Source: Ceratodon purpureus (lineage: Eukaryota > Streptophyta > Bryopsida > Pseudoditrichales > Ditrichaceae). Taken from it: a stretch of DNA of 64,000 nucleotides. This document shows, piece by piece, positions 11,837 to 24,400 of the stretch. Each line of letters begins with the position of its first letter. Within the stretch, counting starts at the first letter, position 1. The notes under the pieces are model-generated. The model searched no databases, was not told the origin of the DNA, and worked only from the letters and a program-made list of their open reading frames with translations. The stretch spans positions 9,153,566-9,217,565 of the forward strand of contig CM026424.1 of the NCBI GenBank assembly GCA_014871385.1, read 5' to 3'. The position numbers were made by a program, and so were the translations under genes.

Positions 11837-12954
11837 TATTAACAAATCATGGTCAAGCACAGTTGAAAATTGGAAAAATTTGAATTCGGTGCGCTGTATT
11901 GTAACGCCATTGGATCCTTGATGTGCATACCCGCTTCAGATACCTGCTTTGGGTGATCCCCATCTGGATATCAATCGATTGGTGCACCGGTGGTCTAGTG
12001 GTAGAAAATCCTGCCACGGTACAGACCCGGGTTCAATTCCCGGCCGGTGCATTAGATGTTTTGTTCTTTTGTATTGCCGGAGAGTTTTTACCAAATATAG
12101 ACACAAAATACAAGAGAACCTTGCGGCTTCAAAGTGTCAGAAAAGACCCCGTTGAAATTACACAAAACACACAATATTTGGTTTCTTTTCTTCTTCTGTT
12201 CTCCTTAGGAAAGGTATTGAAGGTGCAATAGCACAATAATATTCTATGATTGTTATGATTATATAGGCTCATTTTGGCCGATGGCATCTAAAGATGTTGT
12301 TTTGTAGATTCTAGACTAGAGTTACATGTTGATGATTCTTGTCAATTTAGTATTGGCTTCATCTGTTATTATATCTTTGATTTCCTCACTTAAACAATAC
12401 ATATCATCATAATTAGGTTTTTAGTTAATGTAGTGTAAAAGATTCAAAATTAACTTTGATTTTGTATGTAGAAGTATAGCAAAGATTTAAAATTGTTGTT
12501 TGCTAGTATAGATTGAAAAAGATGTGACTCTCATGATACAACCTAGTTGCACAAATGGTAAAACTCTTAGACTGAGATAAAAATATTGAAAAGTAGTTGT
12601 CTCATGCATCGTCCTACATTGAAAATTAGTTGTCATCATGCATCGTCCTACTGCGTGATATACAATGGAGTTTGAAGTTCTACCTTGAGCTCGAGTCCCT
12701 TCATCTACACATGATTCACTTGGTTTAGATGATAAATTGTTTTCCGAATCAATATTTAGATCTAACCACTTTCAACTTGTGGCTGCTAATGTCTTTATCT
12801 TTGTACTTTTCAAACATCCAATGGTTAAATTAGATAGAATATAGTGATGGAAACATACATGAACTCAACTCTAAAAGTAGATAAACACTATGACATAATT
12901 TTTTATTGATTATTGTTTTTCAACAATCCAAAATTGAAAGTAATTGACATAATT
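11837..12954 (+). repeat. Left arm of 1,118-bp inverted repeat
   Basis: This arm is the reverse complement of 15842-16959; paired coordinates sum to 28796. I compared the ends and several internal blocks and found near identity, with one mismatch noted at 11893/16903. The arm contains a tRNA-Gly-like sequence at 11984-12051. Its outer end reads TATTAACAAATCATGG, so TTAA occurs at the tip of both arms. It is either the terminal repeat of a large foldback-type element or one half of a palindromic duplication. Confidence 0.9.
11984..12051 (+). tRNA. tRNA-Gly(GCC)-like, shortened, possibly pseudogene
   Basis: The acceptor stem is complete (GCACCGG pairs with CCGGTGC, discriminator A), the TGGTCTAGTGGTA A box and GGTTCAATTCC B box are intact, and the anticodon loop CTGCCAC reads GCC. 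It is 68 nt, three shorter than the usual 71. The loss lies between the D arm and the anticodon stem, so the 5' strand of the anticodon stem pairs at only about three of five positions with GGTAC. Pol III transcription is plausible, but a functional tRNA is doubtful. Confidence 0.6.
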
Positions 12955-13770
12955 CAATTGCTTTATTTAACTCTTGACCAATAAAACCACTTTTAAGTTA
13001 TTGATAGAATTATATATTATAAGATGAGAAGTTATCAATTGCATATTATATGCAATACTCTTTGCATTTCATGAAATATAGTACATCAATTCTTTAGCTA
13101 TTATAATTACAAGAGAAGGACATGATTGGATTATAGAATGATTTTTGATTGATTTTCATTAGGTGTTGTAATGGTTCAGATTTCTTTTCTATATTAGTCT
13201 ATTTTCAACATTGATCCAACTTCCTTCATTGTGGTAGCTTCTTTGGACAACTGACATTTTTTTCAAGAAAATCGATGATTTAAAAATATCTCCACAGTTT
13301 ATCCAACATTTTTTTATCTACCTTCTACATCTTATCTTCTCATACATGAATGTAGATGGATATTCTTTAAATGGTTTTTTAAACAAACTTATCATGTAAT
13401 GTTAAAATGTATGGATACTCTCTAACTTAAATATGTAAGGCATTCTATATGACATTGATTTGAATTAACATTTTGTGGAAGTTCTACATCGTAATATGTA
13501 TAACAAATTTCAATTCCCAATTTTTAAGGGCCATAGAATGATTTTGACAAACAATTTTGTCGAGACCTACATAGTAACCGTATCAGTCTAGATATAAATC
13601 TTCTTTGTACCATGTGATAATTTCAATTCCATACTTAGTGTTGTACAAAAGTAAATTGCACGATTATATAGCAGTGTAGTATAGTGTCTGGATGTACTAT
13701 TCATATATGATGGCAATTTTACAATATTATCAAGCATTAATAAAGGAGAATTCATAACTTAGTCTTTTAT
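12955..13770. other. Loop DNA between inverted-repeat arms, nothing recognised
   Basis: AT-rich sequence without coding potential or RNA genes. It forms the first part of the 2,887-bp unpaired interval (12955-15841) between the arms. Confidence 0.5.
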
Positions 13771-14398
13771 ACCAGGTGAAGATTTCAAATCAAACTGTTC
13801 AAGACTCGGTCTTACACATGCCATGTGATGATTTCAAATCAAATTTAAATGATGGCAAGCCGAAATTCAGGATTTTGTCTTACAGACACCATGTAAAAAT
13901 TTCAAATCAAATTCAAGTGGTTGCAATCTACAATTTAGGACTCAATCTTACAAACACCATGTGAAGATTCAAATCAAATTCAAGTGGCGGCATGACTTAA
14001 TCATATAGACACCATGTGTAGATTTCAAATCAAATTCAAGTGGCGGCAGGACTTGATCATATACACACCATGTGAAGATTTCAAATCAAATTCAAATAGT
14101 GGTAGGCCATAACTCCAATTAAAACTGAGTCTTAGGCATCTCATATGAAATGTTCAAATCAAATTCAAGTGTTGGTTGACAAGAGTTTAAGACTTAATCT
14201 TACACACACCATGTGAAGATTTCAGGACAGATTCAAGTGGTGGCTAGTAAGAATTGAGGATTCAATCTTACATACACCATGTGAAGATTTCAAATCAAAC
14301 AATTTAAGATTCAGCCATATACATACCATGTGAAGATTCCATATCAAATTATATAGAAATCAATCTTATACACTACCTCAAGATCTCAAATCAAACTC
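13771..14398. repeat. Degenerate tandem repeat, about ten units of 55-75 bp
   Basis: Each unit carries CACCATGTGAAGATTTC followed by AAATCAAATTCAAGTGG and a variable spacer ending in an 'ACTTAATCTTACA' type block. Units differ in length and carry many substitutions, so the array is old. It lies inside the loop of the large inverted repeat. Confidence 0.8.
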
Positions 14399-14840
14399 AA
14401 AAGCTATCCTTGTAAAATCGACTATTTTTCATATCTATATTTACATCAATTTTGCAATCCAATATGTATATTTTGTGATATCCAAATTTACTCATTAACA
14501 ATATTCTTTCTCATTTTGAATCTTAAAACCTATATTTTTGGATTAAAATGGAATTTTAAAATACAATCGATTCAAAAAATCAATTAGTATGTGTTAACAA
14601 AAACAACAACATGCTTGCACAAAAAGTAGAAGGCTTATTAATGGCCCAAAAATGGTTCACTTCCAAAGATATTCTAATAATTGATGACTTTCTTCGCATA
14701 GGATGCTACTCCAATATACAAACAACAAATTTCAATAAATGAATAATGCAAATCACAAGTAATTTTGATTGTTTAAGCAAATTTTACATATGGAGGTACC
14801 AAATTATATATTTGAATGCTGATTACCAGAAATTGATTAA

Positions 14841-15703
14841 CCCCTAAAGGACAATCATCCACATTTGGGCTTTTTTGGAATTTGGGCATGTACCTATGAA
14901 TGCAATTTACATCAGGATTTTCTGAATTTTTTATTGAAGGTGGGCCGTTCAGAGATCTTCGTGTGGGTATTTTTATATTTCAATTCCGACATCGGGATCA
15001 AACGTTATGAAGGTTTAAGTGTCAAACGCTGCTCGTTGGGCAGGTGCTGAAATTTACTAAGCCACTATGAATGCAGCAAATTCTGCCCAAAACTACCCAA
15101 AACTGCCCAAAACTGCCCAAAACTGCCCAAAGACAAAAATTTGAAATTCGACCAAAAATTGAGATTTTAGAATTTTTCAAAAATAAAAAAAGTCTATTTT
15201 ATAGAGAAGGCAGTAAAGCATGTTTCCACTATTCGGATTTTCAATCCAAGAATTTTTCATATGCTATTTTATTGTCAAAACACGGCCTTTGTATGTGAAT
15301 TTCAGCACACCCCCTAGCGGAAAATGATTTTTTTATAAACCTTCCACAACGTTTTTGAATATGATATTTTTTGGACATGTACCTAACTCACTAAGTAACA
15401 ATAATATGGAGAGACTTATTCCTTATCTACTTTAAAAAATGGTTTTTTGGGCCTTCAAAACTCTGTTGCCCCTTATTTTTTGCAGGGGAAAAAAACTTGT
15501 TTTTCTACTTTAAACGTTTCGATCTTGCAATTGGTGACGAATGAGTGTGTGAGATTTTTTGGGCATGTAGAAATAGAAGCTAGCTACGAGATCTTACAGT
15601 TAGATGTACTAAAAAAGACCCCAAGTTTGCAAAATCCACCTTGCTTTGAAGAGGAGCTGTTTTGAGAGAGTATTGATGAAAAATACCCTCAGAACTTTAG
15701 AGG
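14841..15703. mobile_element. TTAA-flanked non-autonomous DNA element, copy 2
   Basis: TTAA lies at 14837-14840 and 15704-15707. The left end is CCCCTAAAGGAC; the right end is the complement of CCTCTAAAGTTC. At 863 bp it has nearly the same size as the 3584-4430 copy and shares its left-end sequence. No transposase is encoded. It sits inside the loop of the large inverted repeat, so it is either a later insertion there or was carried along. Confidence 0.6.
15083..15131. repeat. 10-bp tandem repeat (TGCCCAAAAC), five units
   Basis: Five consecutive 10-bp units, the second with one substitution (TACCCAAAAC), inside the TTAA-flanked element. The ORF across it is a by-product of the repeat. Confidence 0.85.
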
Positions 15704-15841
15704 TTAACTTTGACGTTTCGAATCAAAAAACATTATTTAACATTATTGACTTTTGGACCAAATTGATGTCCTTAATTACCATCTTTGCATCAACCGTAGA
15801 GTATATGTTATAACTAACTCAAAAAAGTAAAAAATAAAAAA

Positions 15842-16959
15842 AATTATGTCAATTACTTTCAATTTTGGATTGTTGAAAAACAATAATCAATAAAAAATTA
15901 TGTCATAGTGTTTATCTACTTTTAGAGTTGAGTTCATGTATGTTTCCATCACTATATTCTATCTAATTTAACCATTGGATGTTTGAAAAGTACAAAGATA
16001 AAGACATTAGCAGCCACAAGTTGAAAGTGGTTAGATCTAAATATTGATTCGGAAAACAATTTATCATCTAAACCAAGTGAATCATGTGTAGATGAAGGGA
16101 CTCGAGCTCAAGGTAGAACTTCAAACTCCATTGTATATCACGCAGTAGGACGATGCATGATGACAACTAATTTTCAATGTAGGACGATGCATGAGACAAC
16201 TACTTTTCAATATTTTTATCTCAGTCTAAGAGTTTTACCATTTGTGCAACTAGGTTGTATCATGAGAGTCACATCTTTTTCAATCTATACTAGCAAACAA
16301 CAATTTTAAATCTTTGCTATACTTCTACATACAAAATCAAAGTTAATTTTGAATCTTTTACACTACATTAACTAAAAACCTAATTATGATGATATGTATT
16401 GTTTAAGTGAGGAAATCAAAGATATAATAACAGATGAAGCCAATACTAAATTGACAAGAATCATCAACATGTAACTCTAGTCTAGAATCTACAAAACAAC
16501 ATCTTTAGATGCCATCGGCCAAAATGAGCCTATATAATCATAACAATCATAGAATATTATTGTGCTATTGCACCTTCAATACCTTTCCTAAGGAGAACAG
16601 AAGAAGAAAAGAAACCAAATATTGTGTGTTTTGTGTAATTTCAACGGGGTCTTTTCTGACACTTTGAAGCCGCAAGGTTCTCTTGTATTTTGTGTCTATA
16701 TTTGGTAAAAACTCTCCGGCAATACAAAAGAACAAAACATCTAATGCACCGGCCGGGAATTGAACCCGGGTCTGTACCGTGGCAGGATTTTCTACCACTA
16801 GACCACCGGTGCACCAATCGATTGATATCCAGATGGGGATCACCCAAAGCAGGTATCTGAAGCGGGTATGCACATCAAGGATCCAATGGCGTTACAATAC
16901 AGAGCACCGAATTCAAATTTTTCCAATTTTCAACTGTGCTTGACCATGATTTGTTAATA
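15842..16959 (-). repeat. Right arm of 1,118-bp inverted repeat
   Basis: Mirror image of 11837-12954. The outer boundary at 16959/16960 abuts sequence homologous to the MULE/SWIM gene, so the repeat borders directly on a truncated coding region. The left arm is not bordered by the missing 5' half of that gene. Confidence 0.9.
16745..16812 (-). tRNA. tRNA-Gly(GCC)-like, second copy in opposite arm
   Basis: Same sequence as the copy at 11984-12051, on the opposite strand, with the same three-nucleotide shortening before the anticodon stem. Sharing the defect shows that the arms were duplicated after the tRNA was altered, or were homogenised later. Confidence 0.6.
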
Positions 16960-19258
16960 ACTTTGTGGAGCATCTCTAGATGCTGTCATGGACCAGTTCG
17001 AAAATCTATCCTCACCAAATATACGGAACTTTATTTCGGGAACAAAGAGGTTTTTTCGTCAAGGAAGAGGAGTTACAGACAGTATTTTGGAGGTGAAGGA
17101 CTACTCTAATTTCAAGTTCATTCACAAGAATCAATTTCCAGGACAAGACGACGGAAAGGTGTTTGTGTTCAAGAGTCAGTTGACCGTCGTGGGAGTGGCG
17201 TAGATTTGGTGAAGCGGATGCAACCAGGCGGTGATCTCCAGGATTGCTGGATCATGTTTGATCACGTGAGGCATGTCGCCAAGTGGACCACCATGGCATG
17301 CCACGTGTATGACAGTAAATAGTGCAAGGTAATGACCATAGCCCTTTGTGGCATGCAGTCTGAGGATGTGGAAGCGCAGGAGTTATTTTGGGTTCAATTG
17401 AACAGCGTGATGCGCAAAAATGGATTGGAGAATACAAACTTTAAGGGTTTTATGGCTGATAGTGCCGGAGCAAATTGGCACGCTGTCCGAAAAGTATACG
17501 GCACTAGAGATCCTTACGAACCCAGGGAGGACAAAGAGTGCACATGTTTGTTTCATTGGATAAAGTGTCTTCAACAGAAGACGTCTAGACACATACTACC
17601 CGGATTCCAAGACCAACACATTGCCATGTGCAAGGGATGGAAGAACGCGAAGACTCAAGAGGAAGCAGAGGCGCAGTACAACGTCATTTGAGGATGGTGG
17701 CTATCTTTGGGCGCTACAACTGAAGAAGGCAGGCGGGCATTGAATGACTGGATGGCGTTCTGGCACTATCGGTATAGGGAATGGGGCGGCTCGATGCAGC
17801 TGGTATGTTTCACATGATTACTTTCATCTTTGCTTTGCAAATCTCTATTTTAGTCACTATCGCCAACATCAATGGTAATTAACTTGGGTTTAATTTTTGT
17901 AGGACCTCACTCTTGACGAGAGAGCGGACATGCCATCTTGCAACCTGGCGGAAACAGTCCACAACCGATGGCTCCAGCAATCTGGGAACACGATGACATG
18001 TCTATATGAAGCTACAGTGGACAACCTCATCCGCGCCTTCATGCAGTGCACAAGCTACAGATTCTGGTTGAAAGGGGGAAAGGAGGAAAAGGACCGGATT
18101 AGGCTGAGCTCCGATTACGCCATGCCCAACGCTCTGGAGACTCCAAGCTGATTGCTGAGGCAGTGAACTCATATCCGGGGGCTGAAGATCTTTTGACCAA
18201 GAGGGGAGGCTTGGAGGGTGCCAAGATATTTGGTTCCATGAAGAGGAAGTTAGACTTGCCACCAGGTTCAAGTCATGACTCGCATCGATCTCATACTGTG
18301 AATTACTCTATTCCGCATGATGGTACAAGAGTTACCAGGGCACGCATTGTAGAGGCCCTTTCGAAACCCGACTCGGGTGTCCAACACAGTACCTCAGTTC
18401 AGGAGACAGACTGCGATTTGTCGAAGTGGCACATTGCAAGACTATCCGGCAAGTCTAACCGAAAATGCCAAGCAATGCAAGCTAATACAAATGAGAAATG
18501 CGACACTCAAGTGCGCCGAGGTACACATGGCACGCTTGCTCCAACTTACGCAGGCCTCAAGAAGGAGTTCAGGACTGATCGTCATATTTCTATTGACTTC
18601 TGGTTTTGCGCTGATGACATTAATAGATGTGTGAAGGGCACAAAGAAGTCATTTGTGATTGATTGGCCATCCATCCCACATACTTGGCCAGTAAAAAGAG
18701 GAACTAACTTGACCATGAAAGAGATATTAGTTTTGGAAGAGGCAGGTTTCCAACTTCAACAACGAGGCGCATTGTCACCTCGCCGACAGTTCCAGGTTGC
18801 TACGGACATGCCATTTCCAAGGGCTAATTTTCCAATCCCGGCTAATCCGGATTTCACAAAACGGATATGCAATCAGAAGGAACTCGGACGCTCCTACTCC
18901 GGAGCACCGTAATAAGTGGAGCAACGCAGGGCTCATGAACAACTATTGGGTTACAGGTGTCACATCAATTCCATATCCGGGATATGGTTGCGTCATTTCC
19001 TTACGAGGTGCAAGTGAGAAGATATACTGTATTACCATTACAGATTACCCTGGATGTACTTGCCCGGACTTCATGAAGATGACATCTGAAACTCTTGGGA
19101 AGAGAGGTCAATGGAAGTATTGCAAGCATGTGTACTACATCTTCCGATTCCTTTGTCAGATGGATTACAAAGTCGATACTTTCATGCACGCCCCCAGCTT
19201 CAGCTTCAATGAAGTTATGCGTGTTTTGGAGTTAGCCAATTTTATTGAATCAGTCTAG
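16960..19258 (+). pseudogene. 5'-truncated MULE transposase/SWIM pseudogene
   Basis: Homologous over its length to the minus-strand gene at 41573-58232. Matching landmarks in order are SSPNIRN at the start, a MULE core block NFKGFMADSAGANWHAV, ECTCLFHW (C..H), FWHYRYREWGG, an intron at the same place (GTATGT near 17820 to TAG before 17903), MPSCNLAETVHN, a KWHIARL block, WPVKRGTNL, and a terminal SWIM zinc finger CTCPDF...YCKHVYY. Disabling changes include a frameshift near 17195, a stop at about 17320, a TGA at 17689-17691 where the intact relative has Arg, and frameshifts near 18145 and 18900. The roughly 460 N-terminal residues are missing, cut at the inverted-repeat boundary. The frame ends at 19258. 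Confidence 0.85.
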
Positions 19259-21400
19259 AACTTCAATAGCTGATTAGACAGTCAATATTGACCTGGATTT
19301 TCAGGTCTTCCAGGGATGAAACAGTGGAATGGATTTGTTTTGGCTTTTATTTGTATTTGATTCCGTAAGTATAAATAAATACCACATTATGATACTTTCT
19401 TGTTTATTGAATGTCCAATCGTTGCCCATTACATTAAAGCTTTGCCACGGAAACTACATAATTCCATCCTAAGCATTTTAACATATCTTTGTCTCACCTT
19501 GAACACAATGTTGTCTTACGTATTAACCCACGGTCATAGGCCCCTTAATGAAACATAAATCTCATCCCCCTAAACCTAGGCCCTGACAAGCTCAAACAGC
19601 GATAGAAATAAAACTTGAAAAAAAAAAAAAAAAAAAAAAACGAAAAGTTTTTTATAAAACAGTAAATTTAACGCTCACCGCTCACAAGATAGCGTCGCTG
19701 TGAGTTTTGCTTAATTCTTCAAATTAATTGTATAAAGTCATGTATAACAAAAAGAGTGAAGTTGGTTGAATAAAGAATGAGATTTGTGTGGAATCCTATT
19801 CCAACTTATATTCTCCAAACTAAAGCGCAATAGAAGAAATGTGAAGAGTGAGTGAATATGCAGCGTCAAATGAAATTTCATTTTGAAATTTTTTGAATTT
19901 TTTTTTTTTGGAAATTGATTTTGTATGTTTGTGAATAGAGTTATTTCCAAAAAAAAATTTATGTAAAGCAAGCTAGATTTTTTAAAAGATAACATGAATT
20001 TTGTTATTTTTTTGAAATAGAGAAGAGTTTTAAGAGAGTGGAAGGAGTGAGTGAACATGCGGCATCAAACAATAGTTTCTTTCAGTTTTTTTTTAATGGT
20101 TTTATTGTAAAGTTTTGATTTTTTAGGTTGTGATGTGGGTCGTATTATCTTTTTCGTGGATTTATCAATGTGAGGCTTTTGTTTTCTTATTGTAATATAG
20201 ATTTTTTATTTTTTGCTTTATTTATGGATGTTTGAGTGGGTTTTGAAGGAGGATTTGTTGAAGCTTAGAATTGTGGTGTTAAGTATTGAAGATATAGTTG
20301 TGAGTTGTAAATTTCATATTTTTATTAATGTCGATTACTGAAGTCATTTTTCATCATAATAAAACTGATGTCAAATATAATTCAAATGATTGTAGTTTTC
20401 ATTGAATGATATCTAAATCATAAAAATCTGAACAATTTATTTTGGTTTTTAAACACTTTAAAATAAAATTTGAAAGTTGTGCTTTTGGAATAGTTAAATT
20501 AAAAGTCGTGTAAAAACAATTAAAAAATTATGTGAAAGGTTGTTCACATACAATAGTAGATACTGACATATAGATCTTATTTGTATGTATAAATGCACTA
20601 CAATCATTACTAATATGTTTGTATTAAATCTTAGTGCATTTTCTTTGAAATTCAATGTAAACTGAAATTCAACTTCTTTCATTTGAATTCTCTAGAGGTA
20701 TTCAAAAATTGATTCCTTTAAAATGATAAATCTTCTATGACAATTTTTAAATTCAATTTGGAACATCATTTTTACAACCTTTATTTTGTGTACCATAAAA
20801 TATATTTGACTTAAAAGAAAAACACTACCTTTGAAAGCTCTACATTAAATTAGGTTATAAAATTCAAACCAAACAAACTCTTTCTAATTGACACACGAAT
20901 CTAAAGAATCCTAAATGAATGAAAAAGGAAGAAAAAAATGTTTGAATACATTCACAATCCAAAATTTGGTTGTTATGATGCTAAGAATTAAAAAAAAATT
21001 ATACTCAATTGTAAACATTCTTATTGAAATGATGGTTCTTGACTTTAAAAATTCTTTTAAGAATATGATATCATATAATTACCAAATCTTCCAACTAAAT
21101 TGCATTACATCACATGTTTGTATAAATGATCAAATTTATAGTTTGGCTTACATATACAAATTATGTCATAAAGTAAAACTCTTTAAAAAAATTTGAACTT
21201 TGAATTTGTTTTTGCAATCAACTTTCAAAAGAACAAATATTGTTATTTTATTGACTAGTTGAGCCTATGCTGAGACTTAAGGTGTATATCCAAATCTATA
21301 ATTCTTTAACTCATGATTTTATAATAAATAATCATGGATTATGCATACTAAAGTATCAAGAAAATCCTTTTATAATCAATAACTGCAATTAAATTAAATA
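19259..21400. other. AT-rich intergenic stretch
   Basis: No gene recognised. An A-run of about 24 nt starts near 19617, and 19670-19700 holds a short block with GCTCACCGCTCAC. 19740-21380 is very AT-rich and forms the 3' flank of the receptor kinase gene. Confidence 0.5.
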
Positions 21401-24400
21401 TCAAGTATTCCAGGGTTTTGGATTTGTATCCTTTTGTAAATCAAGAAGCATTTCACTGACTTTCCGCATAGTTGGTCTTTCATTTGGTAGATGTTGTGTA
21501 CAAGATTCCGCTATATTAAATACATCTAGAATTTGACTTTGATATAAACACAAATTCGTTATTCGCTTATCTATAAGTTCTAGACGAATATTTTCTCCAT
21601 GTTCACGTATTTGTTTTTTTGCCCAAGTTACTATTGTCATAGCATCACCAAACTCCGATGCAATTGGTTGTCTCCCTGTCACCAATTCCAAAAGAACTAC
21701 ACCAAAACTATAGACATCACTTCTTTCATTTACATTCAGTGTATATGCATATTCTGTTTGAAAAACAAAAAAAATTGTATTAGTATGAAAATAATTACAT
21801 ATAATAGATTTGAAGATATATAATAAATATAAAGATAACCTTAGCTTATTAGAAATTGGACAAAGTGTTGTTTTTCTAATTGGACACCTTGTGTGTACTA
21901 TTTGACATGGATGGAAAGTATAAATTTTTTTTTTCTTTTCAAAGATGAAATCTTTATTGAAACATTTTAAGTATTTTTAAAAAGTCATTATTTACCTGGT
22001 GCTATATAGCCATAGGAACCTGCTACAATTGACATTGAAACATCATTGAGGTTCTTTGCCAAACCAAAGTCCGCAATGTGTGCTTCATATTCATCGTTCA
22101 ATAAAATGTTGTTTGATTTGATATCACGATGTAATATTTGAGGTTGACAATCATGGTGAAGATAAGCAAGTCCCTGTTGCATCATGTTTATCACTTTAAT
22201 AGCAATGGTGATATCAATACTAAACTTTGAATTGAAAAATATGAATTTGTACTCCAACATGAAATTAAACATAATCTATAGTCTTGTTTCTAAAGCATGT
22301 TTTACACTAAAAAGCTATTACTCAGATAATTTAAATTTCTATATTATTTATAAAAAAAATCAAGGTTTTAGAAAACAGAATCAAAATTGATTTAAAATTT
22401 GTAATGTAAGTTTCATTAAGGGTATATGTAACAATAAATATTACCTGAGCAGCTCCAATCGCAATTTTGCAACGAATGCTCCAATCAAATATTGTTTTTT
22501 CTTTTCCATTGTGAAGCAAATCTCCCAAGCTTCCATTGGGCATGTATTCATATACCAATAAATTTGTTGTAAAAGTGGAACAACAACAAAGTAGTTTTAC
22601 AATGTTGCGATGTCTCACAGCACCAAGAGAATCCACCTGCTTGTTACCTTCTCAAGCGTTTTATTATCAAAAACTTTGAAACACAAGACTTCAACATTTG
22701 TAAAAACAGTACTTACTTCAATGTATGTTGAAATTACAAGAGGGAATCAAAATCCATACTAAGATTACAAATGAATGTGTGTGATACTAAACCTCAACAA
22801 TAATACCATTTGATTTTTTTTAGATTTACGATCACCATGATTTTTTAGGATTTCCTATCACCATAACTTTCTTATCATGCACATTCAATACTACTTATGT
22901 ACATAAGAAAATACTTTGAACCATTTAAACACATTTCCTAGAAATTAAAATAATTCATTGTTAAAATTTCCGATTTTTTAATTTTTTTTTAATTTTTTAG
23001 AATTATTTGTGAACAAACATGTTATCAACGTATGGTACATCATCATTCCAATGCATTAAAAGCTATTATTACACAATCTACACAAACTAAAATAGCAAAA
23101 GAAGACCATTATGATTTCCCACATTTACCTCCGCTTTAAATCCATGGTCGTGTAGATCCATCCCATGCCCATCCTCCCACAACTTCTTAATCGCAACTTC
23201 TCGCCCACACCTCAACGTCGCCTTATAAACCTCCCCACCTCCACCTTGCCCAATCACATTATCCTCATCCAAACACTCCACGAGCTCCTTATAACTCACC
23301 TTCACTTGGTGAAACGTAATAACCCTCCACGGCGCGAAACAAACTCTTTCACTCGCAAACTTCACCTTATCACCGCCAAAATTCACCTCACTCCTCCTCT
23401 TACCTATCCACCAAAGAACCAAAATAACTACTAACAAAGTTATCATAAACACAACTCCCACAACAAGGACAACATGAAAAAAATACCACTTTTTCACATA
23501 GTGATAATCCATTTCACCAACACATTGCCTTTCACCGACACAAAGATCAGGATTTCCAACAAACCACTCCGGCTTTGTCATGCCAGAAAACTTCCCGGAG
23601 AATCTGTTGTATGAACAGTTGAAGGTTAGAAACTGATCCATGTCGAAGTTGTGAAGCTCTTTGCTCAAGTCTCCGGAGAGGACATTGTGTGAGATGTCCA
23701 GGAAGATGAGCTTCTCCATGGTGGCAATCTGTGGAGGTATGGTTCCTTTGAGTTGGTTGAAGGATAAGCTTAAGTATATGAGGTTGATGAGGTTGCTGAT
23801 TTGGGATGGGATTTCACCGGAGAGAGAATTTGCATCGAGGTATAATGAGGTTAAGCTTGTTGCAAGGTCTGGAGGGATGGTGCCGGAGAAGTTGTTGTGG
23901 TGTGCGTAGAAGCGCTCCAGGTTTGTGAGCTGGCCGAGTTCCGGGGGCAAGTGGCCGGAGAACTGGTTGTTGTGGAGCTTGAGCGTGCTGAGGTTGGTTG
24001 CGTTTGCGATGGTTGAGGGGATGGTTCCTGAGAAGTTGTTGTTGTGGAGCTCCAGGATGGTGAGGTTCGGGAGGCTCCAGAGAGGGGTGGGGATGGCGCC
24101 GGAGAGATGGTTTCCAGAGAGTCTGAGTCGGATGAGGCTCGTGCAGGTACCGTATTCCTCCGGTAATTCGCCTGTGAATGTGTTGTTGAATAACATCAAC
24201 CTGTATGTTTCACAAAATATGATCATCACTCATGAGATTGATGTGAGAAATTTAATAGCAAAAAAAATGGGTAGCTATTCTCTAATCAGGAACAGGGTTA
24301 AATGGGCACATAAATTGTACCCAGATTTAGCACATGAATTGCACAACCAGTTTAGCTCAAATATGATCATCACTCGTGAGATTGATGTGAAAAAATTAAT

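Noticed and set aside
11923-12231. 102-codon ORF duplicated at 16565-16873
   Set aside because: It reads through the tRNA-Gly-like sequence; identity between the copies only reflects the inverted repeat.
13771-14398. CRISPR-like alternation of repeats and spacers
   Set aside because: Eukaryotic context, repeats strongly degenerate, spacers homologous to each other, no cas genes.
19617-19640. Poly(A) run after the SWIM pseudogene as a sign of retroposition
   Set aside because: The pseudogene keeps an intron and the run is about 360 bp beyond its stop; a chance homopolymer in AT-rich DNA is simpler.
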